From positions 62,001 through 126,000 of the forward strand of contig NZ_LNRU01000005.1 in assembly GCF_001468225.1 (NCBI RefSeq): DNA of 64,000 nt. The letters are read 5' to 3'. Shown here piece after piece: positions 7,760 through 15,832 of the stretch. The translations under genes and the position numbers were made by a program. Below the pieces are notes generated by a model, which was not told the origin of the DNA, searched no databases, and worked only from the letters and a program-made list of their open reading frames with translations. The stretch comes from Sphingopyxis sp. H053. Lineage in GTDB: Bacteria > Pseudomonadota > Alphaproteobacteria > Sphingomonadales > Sphingomonadaceae. Position 1 is the first letter of the stretch. Every line of letters starts with the position of its first letter.

Positions 7760-8536
7760 ATGATCTCTCGCATTCCGCGACGACTCGGACGCGCATTTCT
7801 GATTGGGGCCGCGGCGCTGACCGCCGCGCTTCCTGCGACTGCACCTGCCCACGCCGACGGCCTGCCCGATCCGGGATTCACCATTGTCGCCGGCGCGACG
7901 GCGCTGGTCGTCACCGACCCCCAGAACGATTTTCTAAGTCCCGCGGGTGTGGCTTGGGGCGTCGTCGGCAAAAATGTCGAAGCGAACGGAACGATCGGTC
8001 ATATCGACCGCTTGTTCGCCGCGGCCAAAGCCAGCGGCGTGCCGGTGTTCGTCTCCCCGCATTATTATTATCCGCACGACCATGGCTGGCGCTTCGAGGG
8101 CGCGCTTGAGGCCTTGATGCATAAGATCGGCATGTTCGACCGCAAGGGGCCGCTAACCACCGCGGCTTTCGAGGGATCGGGCGCCGATTGGCTGGCTCAG
8201 TACAAGCCCTACATCGAAGACGGGCATACGGTGGTCACCAGTCCGCACAAGGTTTTCGGGCCTGAGACCAACGATCTTGTCCTCCAGCTTCGCAAGCGCG
8301 GCGTTAGCAAGGTCATTCTCGCTGGCATGTCAGCCAATCTGTGCACCGAATCGCACATGCGTGAGCTTGTCGAGCAGGGCTTCGAGGTCATGGTGGTGTC
8401 CGACGCCACTGCAGCGGCGCAGCTTCCGGGTCTCGACGGCTACGCCGCCGCGCTCGCCAATTTCCGCATGATCGCCAGCCATGTCGCGGACACCGATACG
8501 ACGGTCGCCGCAATCCGGGCTGCCGCCGTCCACTGA
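7760..8536 (+). CDS. Secreted isochorismatase-like cysteine hydrolase
   Basis: 258 residues from ATG 7760, which has AAAGGA 9 bases upstream. The N-terminus is a signal peptide (cleavage near APAHA/DG). The rest is an isochorismatase-like fold: [10 protein letters not shown] carries the catalytic Asp, and [19 protein letters not shown] carries the catalytic Cys near residue 200. These enzymes hydrolyse amides, imides or vinyl ethers; the substrate is unknown and the periplasmic location is unusual. It is probably controlled by the divergent TetR regulator and was probably cotranscribed with the downstream DUF1348 gene before the latter was broken. Confidence 0.88.
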   Translation: MISRIPRRLGRAFLIGAAALTAALPATAPAHADGLPDPGFTIVAGATALVVTDPQNDFLSPAGVAWGVVGKNVEANGTIGHIDRLFAAAKASGVPVFVSPHYYYPHDHGWRFEGALEALMHKIGMFDRKGPLTTAAFEGSGADWLAQYKPYIEDGHTVVTSPHKVFGPETNDLVLQLRKRGVSKVILAGMSANLCTESHMRELVEQGFEVMVVSDATAAAQLPGLDGYAAALANFRMIASHVADTDTTVAAIRAAAVH

Positions 8537-8592
8537 GCCACCCTCGGGCGGGCGGTTTCCCGATAGGGTCCGCCGCCCGCCCAGCCAGGAAA

Positions 8593-8710
8593 ATGGTCAT
8601 GACCGAGACGACTGCCTTCCAATTCACGCGCGAGAGCGCAATCGCGAAAGTTCGGGCGGCCGAGGACGCGTGGAACGGTCAGAACCCCGAACAGATCGCA
8701 CTGGCCTATT
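8593..8710 (+). pseudogene. DUF1348 (NTF2/SnoaL-like) gene truncated by the Tn3-family unit
   Basis: The first 39 codons (ending in [17 protein letters not shown]) match the N-terminus of DUF1348 proteins, which are normally about 150 residues. The frame then runs directly into the Tn3-type inverted repeat starting at 8711 and stops at 8776-8778 after 22 unrelated residues. The missing 3' part is not found beyond the other end of the mobile unit at 18863. The gene is therefore destroyed, and the DNA on the far side has been rearranged or deleted. Confidence 0.75.
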
Positions 8711-8766
8711 GGCGTCACCTCAAGGTTTGTGCGCCAGACAACGATTTGGCAGACATAATGCGAACA
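8711..8766. repeat. Left terminal inverted repeat of the Tn3-family unit
   Basis: It starts GGCGTCACCTCAAGG and reads inward. It is the reverse complement of 18807-18862 with mismatches only at repeat positions 41 and 51. Similarity continues loosely for several more bases into a remnant tnpA tail, so this end was originally the tnpA-proximal end of a related element. Confidence 0.9.
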
Positions 8767-8770
8767 TCGG

Positions 8771-8830
8771 CTAATTAGCGAGCTTGAGGCGCGACATGGG
8801 ATCGTTGAGCTGGCGGAATTCACCGCCAGG
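8771..8830 (-). pseudogene. Remnant 3' end of a second Tn3-family tnpA
   Basis: Read on the minus strand, the bases before the TAG at 8771-8773 encode [17 protein letters not shown]. The intact TnpA at 15833-18802 ends GEFRTLNDPMARLKLVA. Similarity fades upstream of about 8830. This places the tail of a related but not identical transposase just inside the left inverted repeat, in the opposite orientation to the intact tnpA. Confidence 0.75.
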
Positions 8831-8890
8831 CGGACGCTCCGCCTGCCCTCAAAGGCAGCCGCCGGGCAGGCTACGCCGCGGGGTACGATG

Positions 8891-9217
8891 CTACTGACAT
8901 GGCCAAGCCTTCGCTAACGAGCGTTCAGCTCCGGCCACCATATGAACACTCATAAAATAGCTATTCTGCTCCGCCCAGCGTAAATATGCCGCGCGCAGCG
9001 CCGATCGGTCATAGCGTGGAGCGCGGCATTCCGCTTTTCGCGCGACGATCATCATGTCGAGCACGCCTTGGAGGTAAGCGCCGCATCGCGGCTCATTCGC
9101 TTGACAGCTTACGAACAACGCCGAGCCCGTCGCCGACGCGGGTTCGGTTTGGCCGATCGCACTATCAGGCAGGGCGGCCAAAGCGGCGCATAACAATATC
9201 CATCGTCTTGGCCGCAT
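8891..9217 (-). CDS. Small secreted protein resembling the Rap1a/Tai family
   Basis: 108 residues with a signal peptide (MRPRRWILLCAALAALPDSAIG). The mature domain has the pattern CxxxxxxCGAYLQGVLD, then C, and ends in KAWPC, with a helix containing SALRAAYLRWAEQN between. This spacing of four cysteines and the YLQG motif resemble Rap1a/Tai-type periplasmic proteins, first known as immunity proteins to Tae amidases but now seen widely. AGGAG precedes the ATG at 9217. It is transposon cargo on the minus strand, downstream of the PepSY and DUF1259 genes, which may form an operon with it. No effector gene is nearby. Confidence 0.6.
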   Translation of the reverse strand: MRPRRWILLCAALAALPDSAIGQTEPASATGSALFVSCQANEPRCGAYLQGVLDMMIVARKAECRAPRYDRSALRAAYLRWAEQNSYFMSVHMVAGAERSLAKAWPCQ

Positions 9218-9292
9218 TTTCGTCTCCTATTCCGCAGTATCATTTCGGAAGGGGCGCACGGCCCTCGACGGCCGGCGCCCCGTGCTGATCCA

Positions 9293-9616
9293 TCATTCGC
9301 GGCCGAGCACCTGGCCTTCGGGCGTGACGAACAGTTCGATCGTCTTTCCGTCGCTGTTCTTGCCCTTGATTTCATAGAGCGTGCTTCCGTCCGCCTTTCG
9401 GGTGACTTGCTCCGCTTTGCTTATTGACGCGAGTTGCGCGCGTGCCGCGTTCATCGCGGCCTCGGGCACCTGAGCAAGCGGGATGTCTCGTTCGCTGTGC
9501 TTGCCGATTATCCGGTTTTCGTTCGCCTCGTGGTTTTGCGCGATCGCCACGCCCGCGATCGCCAGCGCGGCCGCGCCCACGCCTGCGACAACAGTGAGAG
9601 TTCGTTTGCTAGCCAT
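9293..9616 (-). CDS. Secreted PepSY-like small protein
   Basis: 107 residues from ATG 9616. It has a signal peptide or membrane anchor (residues 6-27) and one PepSY-like domain containing EAAMNAARAQLASIS, ADGSTLYEIKGKNSDGKTIELFV and TPEGQVLGRE. PepSY domains occur in periplasmic regulators and protease inhibitors; no specific partner is known here. An AGGAAG lies 11 bases upstream of the chosen ATG; a longer version starting further upstream is possible. It sits between the DUF1259 gene and the Tai-like gene, both on the same strand. Confidence 0.7.
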   Translation of the reverse strand: MASKRTLTVVAGVGAAALAIAGVAIAQNHEANENRIIGKHSERDIPLAQVPEAAMNAARAQLASISKAEQVTRKADGSTLYEIKGKNSDGKTIELFVTPEGQVLGRE

Positions 9617-9693
9617 GTTCCATTCCACTTCCTGCATAAGGGCCGTGGGGTCGGGCGGGCGGCGGTTACGGCCCAATGAGCCGTCGTCCGAGT

Positions 9694-10584
9694 TCAACTC
9701 CTCTGATTGTTCATCCTGTCGAGCGCCGCGCGCAGCCCACGGGCGAGCTTGGCTGCGTCGTCGTTGGCCCAGAAGTGCATGAAGAACAGCCGCGGCTCGT
9801 CGTTTAGCATATGATTATGCAGCGCCGTGACCTCGATCCCGTTCGTCCGCAGCACGCGCAGGACCGGATCGACCTCGTTTGCGACAAGTACGAAATCGCC
9901 GGTGATGGCGGCTCGGCCGTCCCCGGTTGGCTGAAAGTTGATCGCGGTCGCCGTGCCCATCGTCGGCGGAGTCTCCATATCGCCGTCCATCAGCCGCTCG
10001 GCGCGCGGAAAGCTGTATTGGAGGATGCCACCGGCCGTCTTGCCCTCACCGCCCATCAACCGGTTGAGCGCGGCCACATCGAGGTCGAGCCGCGATGCGG
10101 CTGCGCTGGCCGAAGGCGATTGCGGCGCGGCGAGCGGGGTCCGACTGGCTGATAGCGCTTGCCGGAGCGCGGCCGCGAGCTTCACCGGGTCGCCGTGGCC
10201 GGCAATGTGCATGTACATGGTCGCAGGCGAAGAGCGGAGCAGGTGATTGTGGAGCGCGGTGATCGTAAAACCGCTTGCGAGCAGGCGGCTCAAAACGGGG
10301 TTCACCTCGTCGTGGGTCAGCACGAGATCGCCCATCACCATCGCCTCGTCGCCCATCGGCTGAAACGCCGCCCAAGAGCCGAGCGCGAGGGAGGGCTTGA
10401 TCGTCACCCCATCCAGCGTGACGCTCAGGTCCGAACGCGGGAAGCTGTAGCGGTGAACGCCCCCCGGCTGTTCGGCCCCCGCTCGTCCTATCGCCCGGTC
10501 GACAGCCGACCAGTCCGGCGCTGCCCAAGCCGGGCTTGCCAGCAGGAGGCTGGCGAATCCCAAGGCGATGGTCTTTTTCAGCAT
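9694..10584 (-). CDS. Periplasmic protein with two DUF1259 repeats (LppY/LpqO-like)
   Basis: 296 residues with a signal peptide ending near PAWAA. Two homologous halves follow, each with a block of the type RYSFPRSDL or QYSFPRAERL, a LGSWAAFQPMGD or INFQPTGDG strand, and an ALHNH motif followed by MYMHIAGHGD or FFMHFWANDD. This is the DUF1259 repeat named after mycobacterial LppY/LpqO; its function is unknown, though the paired His-rich motifs suggest metal binding. AAGGA precedes the ATG. It is the first gene of the three-gene minus-strand cargo cluster and diverges from chrB. Confidence 0.8.
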   Translation of the reverse strand: MLKKTIALGFASLLLASPAWAAPDWSAVDRAIGRAGAEQPGGVHRYSFPRSDLSVTLDGVTIKPSLALGSWAAFQPMGDEAMVMGDLVLTHDEVNPVLSRLLASGFTITALHNHLLRSSPATMYMHIAGHGDPVKLAAALRQALSASRTPLAAPQSPSASAAASRLDLDVAALNRLMGGEGKTAGGILQYSFPRAERLMDGDMETPPTMGTATAINFQPTGDGRAAITGDFVLVANEVDPVLRVLRTNGIEVTALHNHMLNDEPRLFFMHFWANDDAAKLARGLRAALDRMNNQRS

Positions 10585-10752
10585 AATTGATCCTTCATCA
10601 GCGCACTCGACACGGAAAGCCTCACGTCATGCGAGCGCGCCGCCGGCGAGCCGCGACATTACGCTCCGGTTTCTTTCTTCGGGATAAGCAGTCCTATGCT
10701 CATGAGGCTTGTGATGCAACCCTTACACTTGTAGGCTAGTGACGATACAACT

Positions 10753-11703
10753 ATGACAAACACACAAGCTTCCCCTTGGTTGCTCCTGATCCCGCAGCTT
10801 CCGGCTAAGCCTGCCTATTTGCGGGTGAAGGTCTGGCGGCGTTTGCAGGCGATCGGGGCCGCGCCGCTCAAGAACGCCGTCCATGCGCTCCCCAATCGCG
10901 AGGACACGCGCGCGCTGTTCGAAGAACTGCATCGCGAGATCACCGAAAATGGCGGCGAGGCGCTGATCCTCGAAGCGCGCCTTGTCGGCGGCATGGGCGA
11001 TGCGGAGCTGCGCGGAGTGTTCGACGCTGCGCGTGACGCCGACTATGAGGAGTTGGCACGCGAGGCGCGCGCGCTGTGTGAGGGCGAGTATGTCGCGGCG
11101 GCGGATGTGGGCCGCCTGCGCAAACGCCTGAACGAGGTCGCCGCGATCGACTTTTTCGGTGCGCATGGTCGGCAGGCGGCACAGGCCGCCATCACCGAGG
11201 CGGACCGCCGCTCTCACCAACATCCCGATGTGAGCGGCCCCGGTGCGCCCGAGCTGACCCCGGCGGAGCTAAAGCGCCGCGTTTGGGTGACGCGCCGCCA
11301 TGTCCATGTCGATCGCATCGCGTCCGCCTGGCTCATTCGCCGCTTCATCGACCCCGAGGCGAGCTTCAAGTTCGTCGAGGGCAAAGGATATGTGCCGGAG
11401 CCTGACGAACTGAGGTTCGACATGGCGGACGCTGAGTTCACCCACGAAGGCGACCGCTGCTCCTTCGAGACCTTGGTGTTCCTCACCGGTCTCGAGACCG
11501 ACCCCGCGCTGCGGGCGCTCGGCGAAATTGTTCACGACCTTGATATTGCCGATGCTCGGTTCGAGCGCCCGGAAACTCCGGGAGTGAGCGCGCTTATCGC
11601 CGGCATCTGTGCCGGCACCGACGACGACGAGGAGCGGATCGCGCGCGGATCGACCGCGCTCGACGGATTCTATGCTCACTTCACCCGGCGAAAAGAGGAC
11701 TAA
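10753..11703 (+). CDS. chrB: Chromate resistance protein ChrB
   Basis: 316 residues matching ChrB. The N-terminal part starts WLLLIPQLPAKPAYLRVKVWRRLQ, with APLKNAVHALP shortly after. The C-terminal chromate-resistance domain contains VWVTRRHVHVDRIASAWLIR and FIDPEASFKFVEG. ChrB is a chromate-responsive regulator of chrA in Ochrobactrum and supports full resistance. Its stop is 2 bases from the start of chrA, so they form an operon. No strong ribosome binding site is visible before the ATG; the promoter should lie in the 168-base gap to the DUF1259 gene. Confidence 0.92.
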   Translation: MTNTQASPWLLLIPQLPAKPAYLRVKVWRRLQAIGAAPLKNAVHALPNREDTRALFEELHREITENGGEALILEARLVGGMGDAELRGVFDAARDADYEELAREARALCEGEYVAAADVGRLRKRLNEVAAIDFFGAHGRQAAQAAITEADRRSHQHPDVSGPGAPELTPAELKRRVWVTRRHVHVDRIASAWLIRRFIDPEASFKFVEGKGYVPEPDELRFDMADAEFTHEGDRCSFETLVFLTGLETDPALRALGEIVHDLDIADARFERPETPGVSALIAGICAGTDDDEERIARGSTALDGFYAHFTRRKED

Positions 11704-11705
11704 AG

Positions 11706-13103
11706 ATGGAGGCCAGCGCACGCGCTGAAATCGCAGTCGAGACGCTGCACGAGCACGGCATCAGCTTTGGCGAGGCGGTGCGCGTCTGGATCAGGGTCGC
11801 GCTGCTCAGCTTCGGCGGACCGGCGGGCCAGATAGCGGTGATGCATCGCATCCTGGTCGAGGAGAAGCGCTGGATCGGCGAGGAGCGGTTCCTCCACGCG
11901 CTCAACTATTGCATGCTGCTGCCCGGCCCTGAAGCGCAACAGCTAGCTGTCTATATTGGCTGGTTGCTCCATAAGACCAAGGGCGGCCTGGTCGCGGGCG
12001 CGCTATTCGTGCTGCCCGGCTTCCTCGCGATTTTAGGGCTCAGCTATGTCTATGTGCTGCTCGGCGAAGTGCCGCTGGTCGAGGGATTGTTCTTCGGATT
12101 GAAGGCCGCCGTGCTGGCGGTGGTGCTACAGGCGGTGGTCCGGGTGGGTTCGCGTGCCTTGAAGAACAACGTCATGCGCGGTTTTGCCGCGCTGGCGTTC
12201 GTCGCGATCTTCGTGCTCGACGTGCCCTTCCCGCTGATCGTGCTTGCCGCCGCGCTGATCGGCTTCTTCAGTGGCCGCGCTGGTTACGCCGCATTCAAGG
12301 GCGGCGGCGGACATGGTCCCGCCGGCGCTGAGATAATCCACGACCGCGACACCGCTCTTGGCGAGGGCCTTCCCGACCATGCCCGGCCGAACCTCTCTTG
12401 GTCGCTGCGCATCTCCGGCGTCCTGCTGCTGCTCTGGCTCGGGCCGGTCGCAGCGCTGCTGTTCGCGTTCGGCCCCGACGACGTGTTCAGCCGCATCGCC
12501 ACCTTCTTCAGCCAGATGGCGGTGGTGACCTTCGGCGGCGCCTATGCGGTGCTCGCCTATGTCGCGCAGGAGGCAGTCGAGACCTATGGCTGGCTCCAGC
12601 CCGGCGAGATGCTCGACGGGCTCGGCATGGCCGAGACCACGCCCGGGCCGCTGATCATGGTGACGCAGTTCGTCGGCTTCCTCGCGGCCTTCCGCGAAGC
12701 GACCGGGCTGCCGCCGCTCGTCGCCGCGACCTTCGGCGCAATCCTCACCACCTGGGTTACCTTCCTGCCATGCTTCCTGTGGATCTTCGCCGGCGCGCCA
12801 TTCATCGAGCGGCTGCGCGGCAACCGCGCATTGTCGGCCGCGCTTTCGGCGATCACCGCCGCAGTGGTCGGCGTGATCCTCAATCTGGCGGTCTGGTTTG
12901 GTATCCACACTCTGTTCGAGCAAGTCCGCGAAGTGCCGTTCGCAGCCGGCACCATCGATCTCCCAGTCCTAACGTCCGTCAACTGGCCGGCGCTGGCGCT
13001 CGCGGTGGGTGCGATACTCGCCATGTTCCGGTTCAAGGCCGGCATGCTGCCGGTGCTCGGCGTCTGCTCGGTCCTCGGGGCCGCATATGTAATGATCATC
13101 TGA
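11706..13103 (+). CDS. chrA: Chromate efflux transporter ChrA
   Basis: 465 residues, the length of the long two-domain CHR family. The two homologous halves each carry the CHR signature: LLSFGGPAGQIAVMHR with LPGPEAQQLAVYIG in the first half, and VTFGGAYAVLAYVAQEAV with TTPGPLIMVTQFVGF in the second. There are about 10-12 hydrophobic segments. ChrA expels chromate from the cytoplasm using the proton motive force. It is placed directly after chrB and 11 bases before the superoxide dismutase gene. Confidence 0.95.
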   Translation: MEASARAEIAVETLHEHGISFGEAVRVWIRVALLSFGGPAGQIAVMHRILVEEKRWIGEERFLHALNYCMLLPGPEAQQLAVYIGWLLHKTKGGLVAGALFVLPGFLAILGLSYVYVLLGEVPLVEGLFFGLKAAVLAVVLQAVVRVGSRALKNNVMRGFAALAFVAIFVLDVPFPLIVLAAALIGFFSGRAGYAAFKGGGGHGPAGAEIIHDRDTALGEGLPDHARPNLSWSLRISGVLLLLWLGPVAALLFAFGPDDVFSRIATFFSQMAVVTFGGAYAVLAYVAQEAVETYGWLQPGEMLDGLGMAETTPGPLIMVTQFVGFLAAFREATGLPPLVAATFGAILTTWVTFLPCFLWIFAGAPFIERLRGNRALSAALSAITAAVVGVILNLAVWFGIHTLFEQVREVPFAAGTIDLPVLTSVNWPALALAVGAILAMFRFKAGMLPVLGVCSVLGAAYVMII

Positions 13104-13114
13104 AGGAGTGACGC

Positions 13115-13846
13115 GTGACGATCGACCATCTTTCCCGACGCAGTGCAATCGCAACTCTTGGCATCGGAGCCGCCGCCATGACTATCAACGAAGCCTCTGC
13201 GCAGACGCCGGCCGCAGCGCCGGCGGCTGTCCCCGCCTTTGCCGGAAATCATCAGGTCAAGCCGCTCAGGTTCAATCCCGCCAGGCTTCACGGCCTCTCC
13301 GAAAGGCTGATCACATCGCACCACGAGAACAATTATGCGGGCTCGGTCAAGGCCCTGAATATGATCGAGACACGACTTGCCGCCGCGCTCGCTGACACGG
13401 ACCTGCCGCCGGTGGTCTATGGCGGATTGAAGCGCGAGGAGCTGCACCGCACCGGCTCGGTCGTGCTCCATGAGGTCTATTTCGACGGGCTCGGCGGCAA
13501 CGGCCAGGCAGCCGGTTCCATCCGCGACGCGCTGGGCGCGGCGTTCGGCTCGTTCGACCGCTGGGAAGCCGACTTCCGCCGTACCGGGATGAGCCTTGCC
13601 GGCGGATCGGGCTGGTGCGTGCTCGTCTACAATCTCCACACGCGCTCGCTGCACAACCATTGGGCGTGGGATCATATGCACGGTGCGATTGCCGGCGTGC
13701 CGCTGCTCGCGCTCGATATGTACGAGCACAGTTTCCACATGGATTACGGCACCGCCGCCGCCAAATATGTCGACGCCTTCTTCCGCAACATCGACTGGGA
13801 AGTGGTCGACCGGCGCTATGCCGCGGCTTTGCGCGGCGGCGGCTGA
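13115..13846 (+). CDS. Fe/Mn-type superoxide dismutase with Tat-like leader (ChrC-like)
   Basis: 243 residues from GTG 13115, with AAGGAG 6 bases upstream. The N-terminus contains [16 protein letters not shown], resembling a twin-arginine signal, so export to the periplasm is possible. The SOD fold shows the metal-ligand regions: [14 protein letters not shown] (first His), [16 protein letters not shown] and [12 protein letters not shown] (Asp and His). In chrBACF clusters chrC encodes an Fe-SOD that protects against radicals formed by chromate reduction; this gene holds the same position. Confidence 0.88.
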   Translation: MTIDHLSRRSAIATLGIGAAAMTINEASAQTPAAAPAAVPAFAGNHQVKPLRFNPARLHGLSERLITSHHENNYAGSVKALNMIETRLAAALADTDLPPVVYGGLKREELHRTGSVVLHEVYFDGLGGNGQAAGSIRDALGAAFGSFDRWEADFRRTGMSLAGGSGWCVLVYNLHTRSLHNHWAWDHMHGAIAGVPLLALDMYEHSFHMDYGTAAAKYVDAFFRNIDWEVVDRRYAAALRGGG

Positions 13847-13934
13847 ACCCGACCGCCGTGGCTTAACACCCACTGCTGCGCGACACCTGAGTTCGCGACC
13901 ACAAAGGGGACAGGTCCGATGGGGAGATGCAACA

Positions 13935-15014
13935 ATGACATCCGGCCCGAACATCGCTCTTCTTTGGCGTGGGCAAGCAGCCGAGTGGACGCATCGCTTT
14001 CATGAAGCCCGGCAGTGGCCGATAATGCAGGCCTTGCGGGCGCTCGGGGCGACCGCAAGGCCTGTACTGTACAGGGACGAGGCGGTTCGCGAGATTCGGG
14101 ACGAGCTGCTGTCGTGCGACGCAGTGCTGGTCTGGGTGAATCCGTTGGACATTTCAGGCGACCGCTCGCAGCTCGATCCAATGCTGCGCGAAGTCGCGGG
14201 GTGCGGCGTTGTCGTCAGCGCGCATCCTGACGTGATCGCCAAAATCGGCGTCAAGGAAGTGCTCTACACAACGCGATCCATGGAATGGGGCAGCGATGTC
14301 GATCGATACGTGGACGCTGAAGGCCTTCGCGCTCGTTTCCCCGAACATCTTGCCGCAGGCCCGCGCGTGCTGAAGCCGAACTACGGCAACGGCGGCAGGA
14401 ATGTATGGCGTGTCCAACTAGACGAAGCGGGAAACGCTCCGGCTTTGAAAACGTCGGTGAAAGTTCAAGAGGCCCGCCAAGGAAGCAAATCGGAGCGCAT
14501 CAGCCTAGCCGAGTGCTTGGAAAGGTGGGTGCCGTTTCTAAACGACGGCGGCGTGCTGATCGATCAGGCTTATCAGCCGCAGTCGTCCGAGGGCATGGTC
14601 CGCTGCTACGTGTGCGGGCACCGAGTGGTTGGCTTTGGGCACAACCTGATCACTGCGCTGATGACGCCAACGGCCATTGATACAACGTCGTCAACCCCAC
14701 AGCCGATGGGCCGCGCCATGTTCGGACCGGAGGTGACGCGCTTCGCAGCCTTACGGAAAGCGATGGAGGATCGCTGGATTCCAGAGATGCAAAGGTTGCT
14801 GTCGATCGCCGACCACGATCTTCCGCTTCTTTGGGACGCCGACTTCCTATTTCGCCCTGGTGAAGCCATCAGCGATGGCTCCTATGCGCTTTGCGAGATC
14901 AATGCTAGTTCGGTTGCACCATTTCCGCCAAGCGCCGTCCAGCCAGTCGCCGCAGCGGCAATCGGTCGCGCTCTTGCCATTCGTTTGACGAAGGAGACCT
15001 CCAATCCTCATTGA
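13935..15014 (+). CDS. ATP-grasp-like protein (Cj0069-type)
   Basis: 359 residues from ATG 13935, with GGGGAG upstream. It starts NIALLWRGQAAEWTHRFHEA, then has glutathione-synthetase/ATP-grasp-like features: RVLKPNYGNGGRNVWRV (a Gly-rich nucleotide loop), ERWVPFLNDGGVLIDQAY and a C-terminal DADFLF followed by ALCEINASS (metal-binding acidic and Asn residues). Proteins of this kind are listed under the name Cj0069 family. It should ligate a carboxylate to an amine or thiol using ATP; substrates are unknown. It follows the SOD gene after 88 bases and replaces the chrF position of TnOtChr. Confidence 0.7.
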   Translation: MTSGPNIALLWRGQAAEWTHRFHEARQWPIMQALRALGATARPVLYRDEAVREIRDELLSCDAVLVWVNPLDISGDRSQLDPMLREVAGCGVVVSAHPDVIAKIGVKEVLYTTRSMEWGSDVDRYVDAEGLRARFPEHLAAGPRVLKPNYGNGGRNVWRVQLDEAGNAPALKTSVKVQEARQGSKSERISLAECLERWVPFLNDGGVLIDQAYQPQSSEGMVRCYVCGHRVVGFGHNLITALMTPTAIDTTSSTPQPMGRAMFGPEVTRFAALRKAMEDRWIPEMQRLLSIADHDLPLLWDADFLFRPGEAISDGSYALCEINASSVAPFPPSAVQPVAAAAIGRALAIRLTKETSNPH

Positions 15015-15098
15015 TATGATTCAAGCAATTCAAGAGACGTGACATTGGTCGTATCAATCAGACAAGCCTAAGGGTGAGCGAGGCTGGGTGAAACCGGC

Positions 15099-15659
15099 TC
15101 AGGTGGCAGCGCGGAGATACTGGTAGAGGGTTTCGCGACTGATCCCCAGGTCACGGGCGATGACGGCCTTGCGCTCGCCGTCATCAACACGGCGGTGCAG
15201 CTCGGCGACCATTTCGTCGGAGAGGGAACGTTTCCGCCCGCGATAAGCACCGCGTTGTCTAGCGACCGCAATGCCTTCGCGCTGCCGCTCCCGGATCAGG
15301 GCGCGCTCGAATTCGGCGAACGCACCCATGACCGAGAGCATCAGGTTGGCCATCGGGGAATCCTCGCCCGAGAAGGCCAGGCTTTCCTTCACGAACTCGA
15401 TCCGGACGCCTCTTTTGGTGAGGGACTGAACCAGTTTGCGCAGATCGTCGAGATTACGCGCCAATCGATCCATGCTGTGGACCACGACGGTGTCACCCTC
15501 GCGGGCGAAGGCGAGCATGGCATCGAGTTCGGGGCGGTTGATGTCCTTGCCCGATGCCTTGTCGGTGAAAATCCGGTCGAGCGACTGCCCGTCCAACTGG
15601 CGATCGACATTCTGATCGAATGTGCTCACCCGGACGTAACCGATCCTCTGGCCTTTCAT
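15099..15659 (-). CDS. tnpR: Serine resolvase TnpR
   Basis: 186 residues. The resolvase catalytic domain starts IGYVRVSTFDQNVDRQLDG (catalytic Ser in VST), followed by DRLARNLDDLRKLV and the conserved FAEFERALIRERQREGI. A C-terminal helix-turn-helix (ERKAVIARDLGISRETLYQYL) binds DNA. It resolves cointegrates made by the adjacent TnpA at a res site that should lie in the 173-base divergent gap. The length is standard for Tn3-family TnpR. Confidence 0.93.
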   Translation of the reverse strand: MKGQRIGYVRVSTFDQNVDRQLDGQSLDRIFTDKASGKDINRPELDAMLAFAREGDTVVVHSMDRLARNLDDLRKLVQSLTKRGVRIEFVKESLAFSGEDSPMANLMLSVMGAFAEFERALIRERQREGIAVARQRGAYRGRKRSLSDEMVAELHRRVDDGERKAVIARDLGISRETLYQYLRAAT

Positions 15660-15832
15660 CGCCGCCTCCGGTCAAAATGTCAGGTTGAATTCTATGACAC
15701 GGCGGAACATGCGTCAATAAATGCTTGCCATAACCCTATCCTGACAGAAACCGCCGCTGCATCCTGACGTCCGGTTAGGCTATACTCCAGATTGACGCTA
15801 GCCTGTCGCTCTCGACTCGGGATGGAGGCAGG
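15660..15832. promoter_or_regulatory. Probable res site and divergent tnpR/tnpA promoter region
   Basis: 173-base gap between divergent tnpR and tnpA, the normal place for the three resolvase-binding subsites of Tn3-family res. Candidate dyad halves include TGTCAGGTTG (15678-15687) and ATCCTGACAGAAA (15738-15750). I could not define the subsites exactly by eye. Confidence 0.5.
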
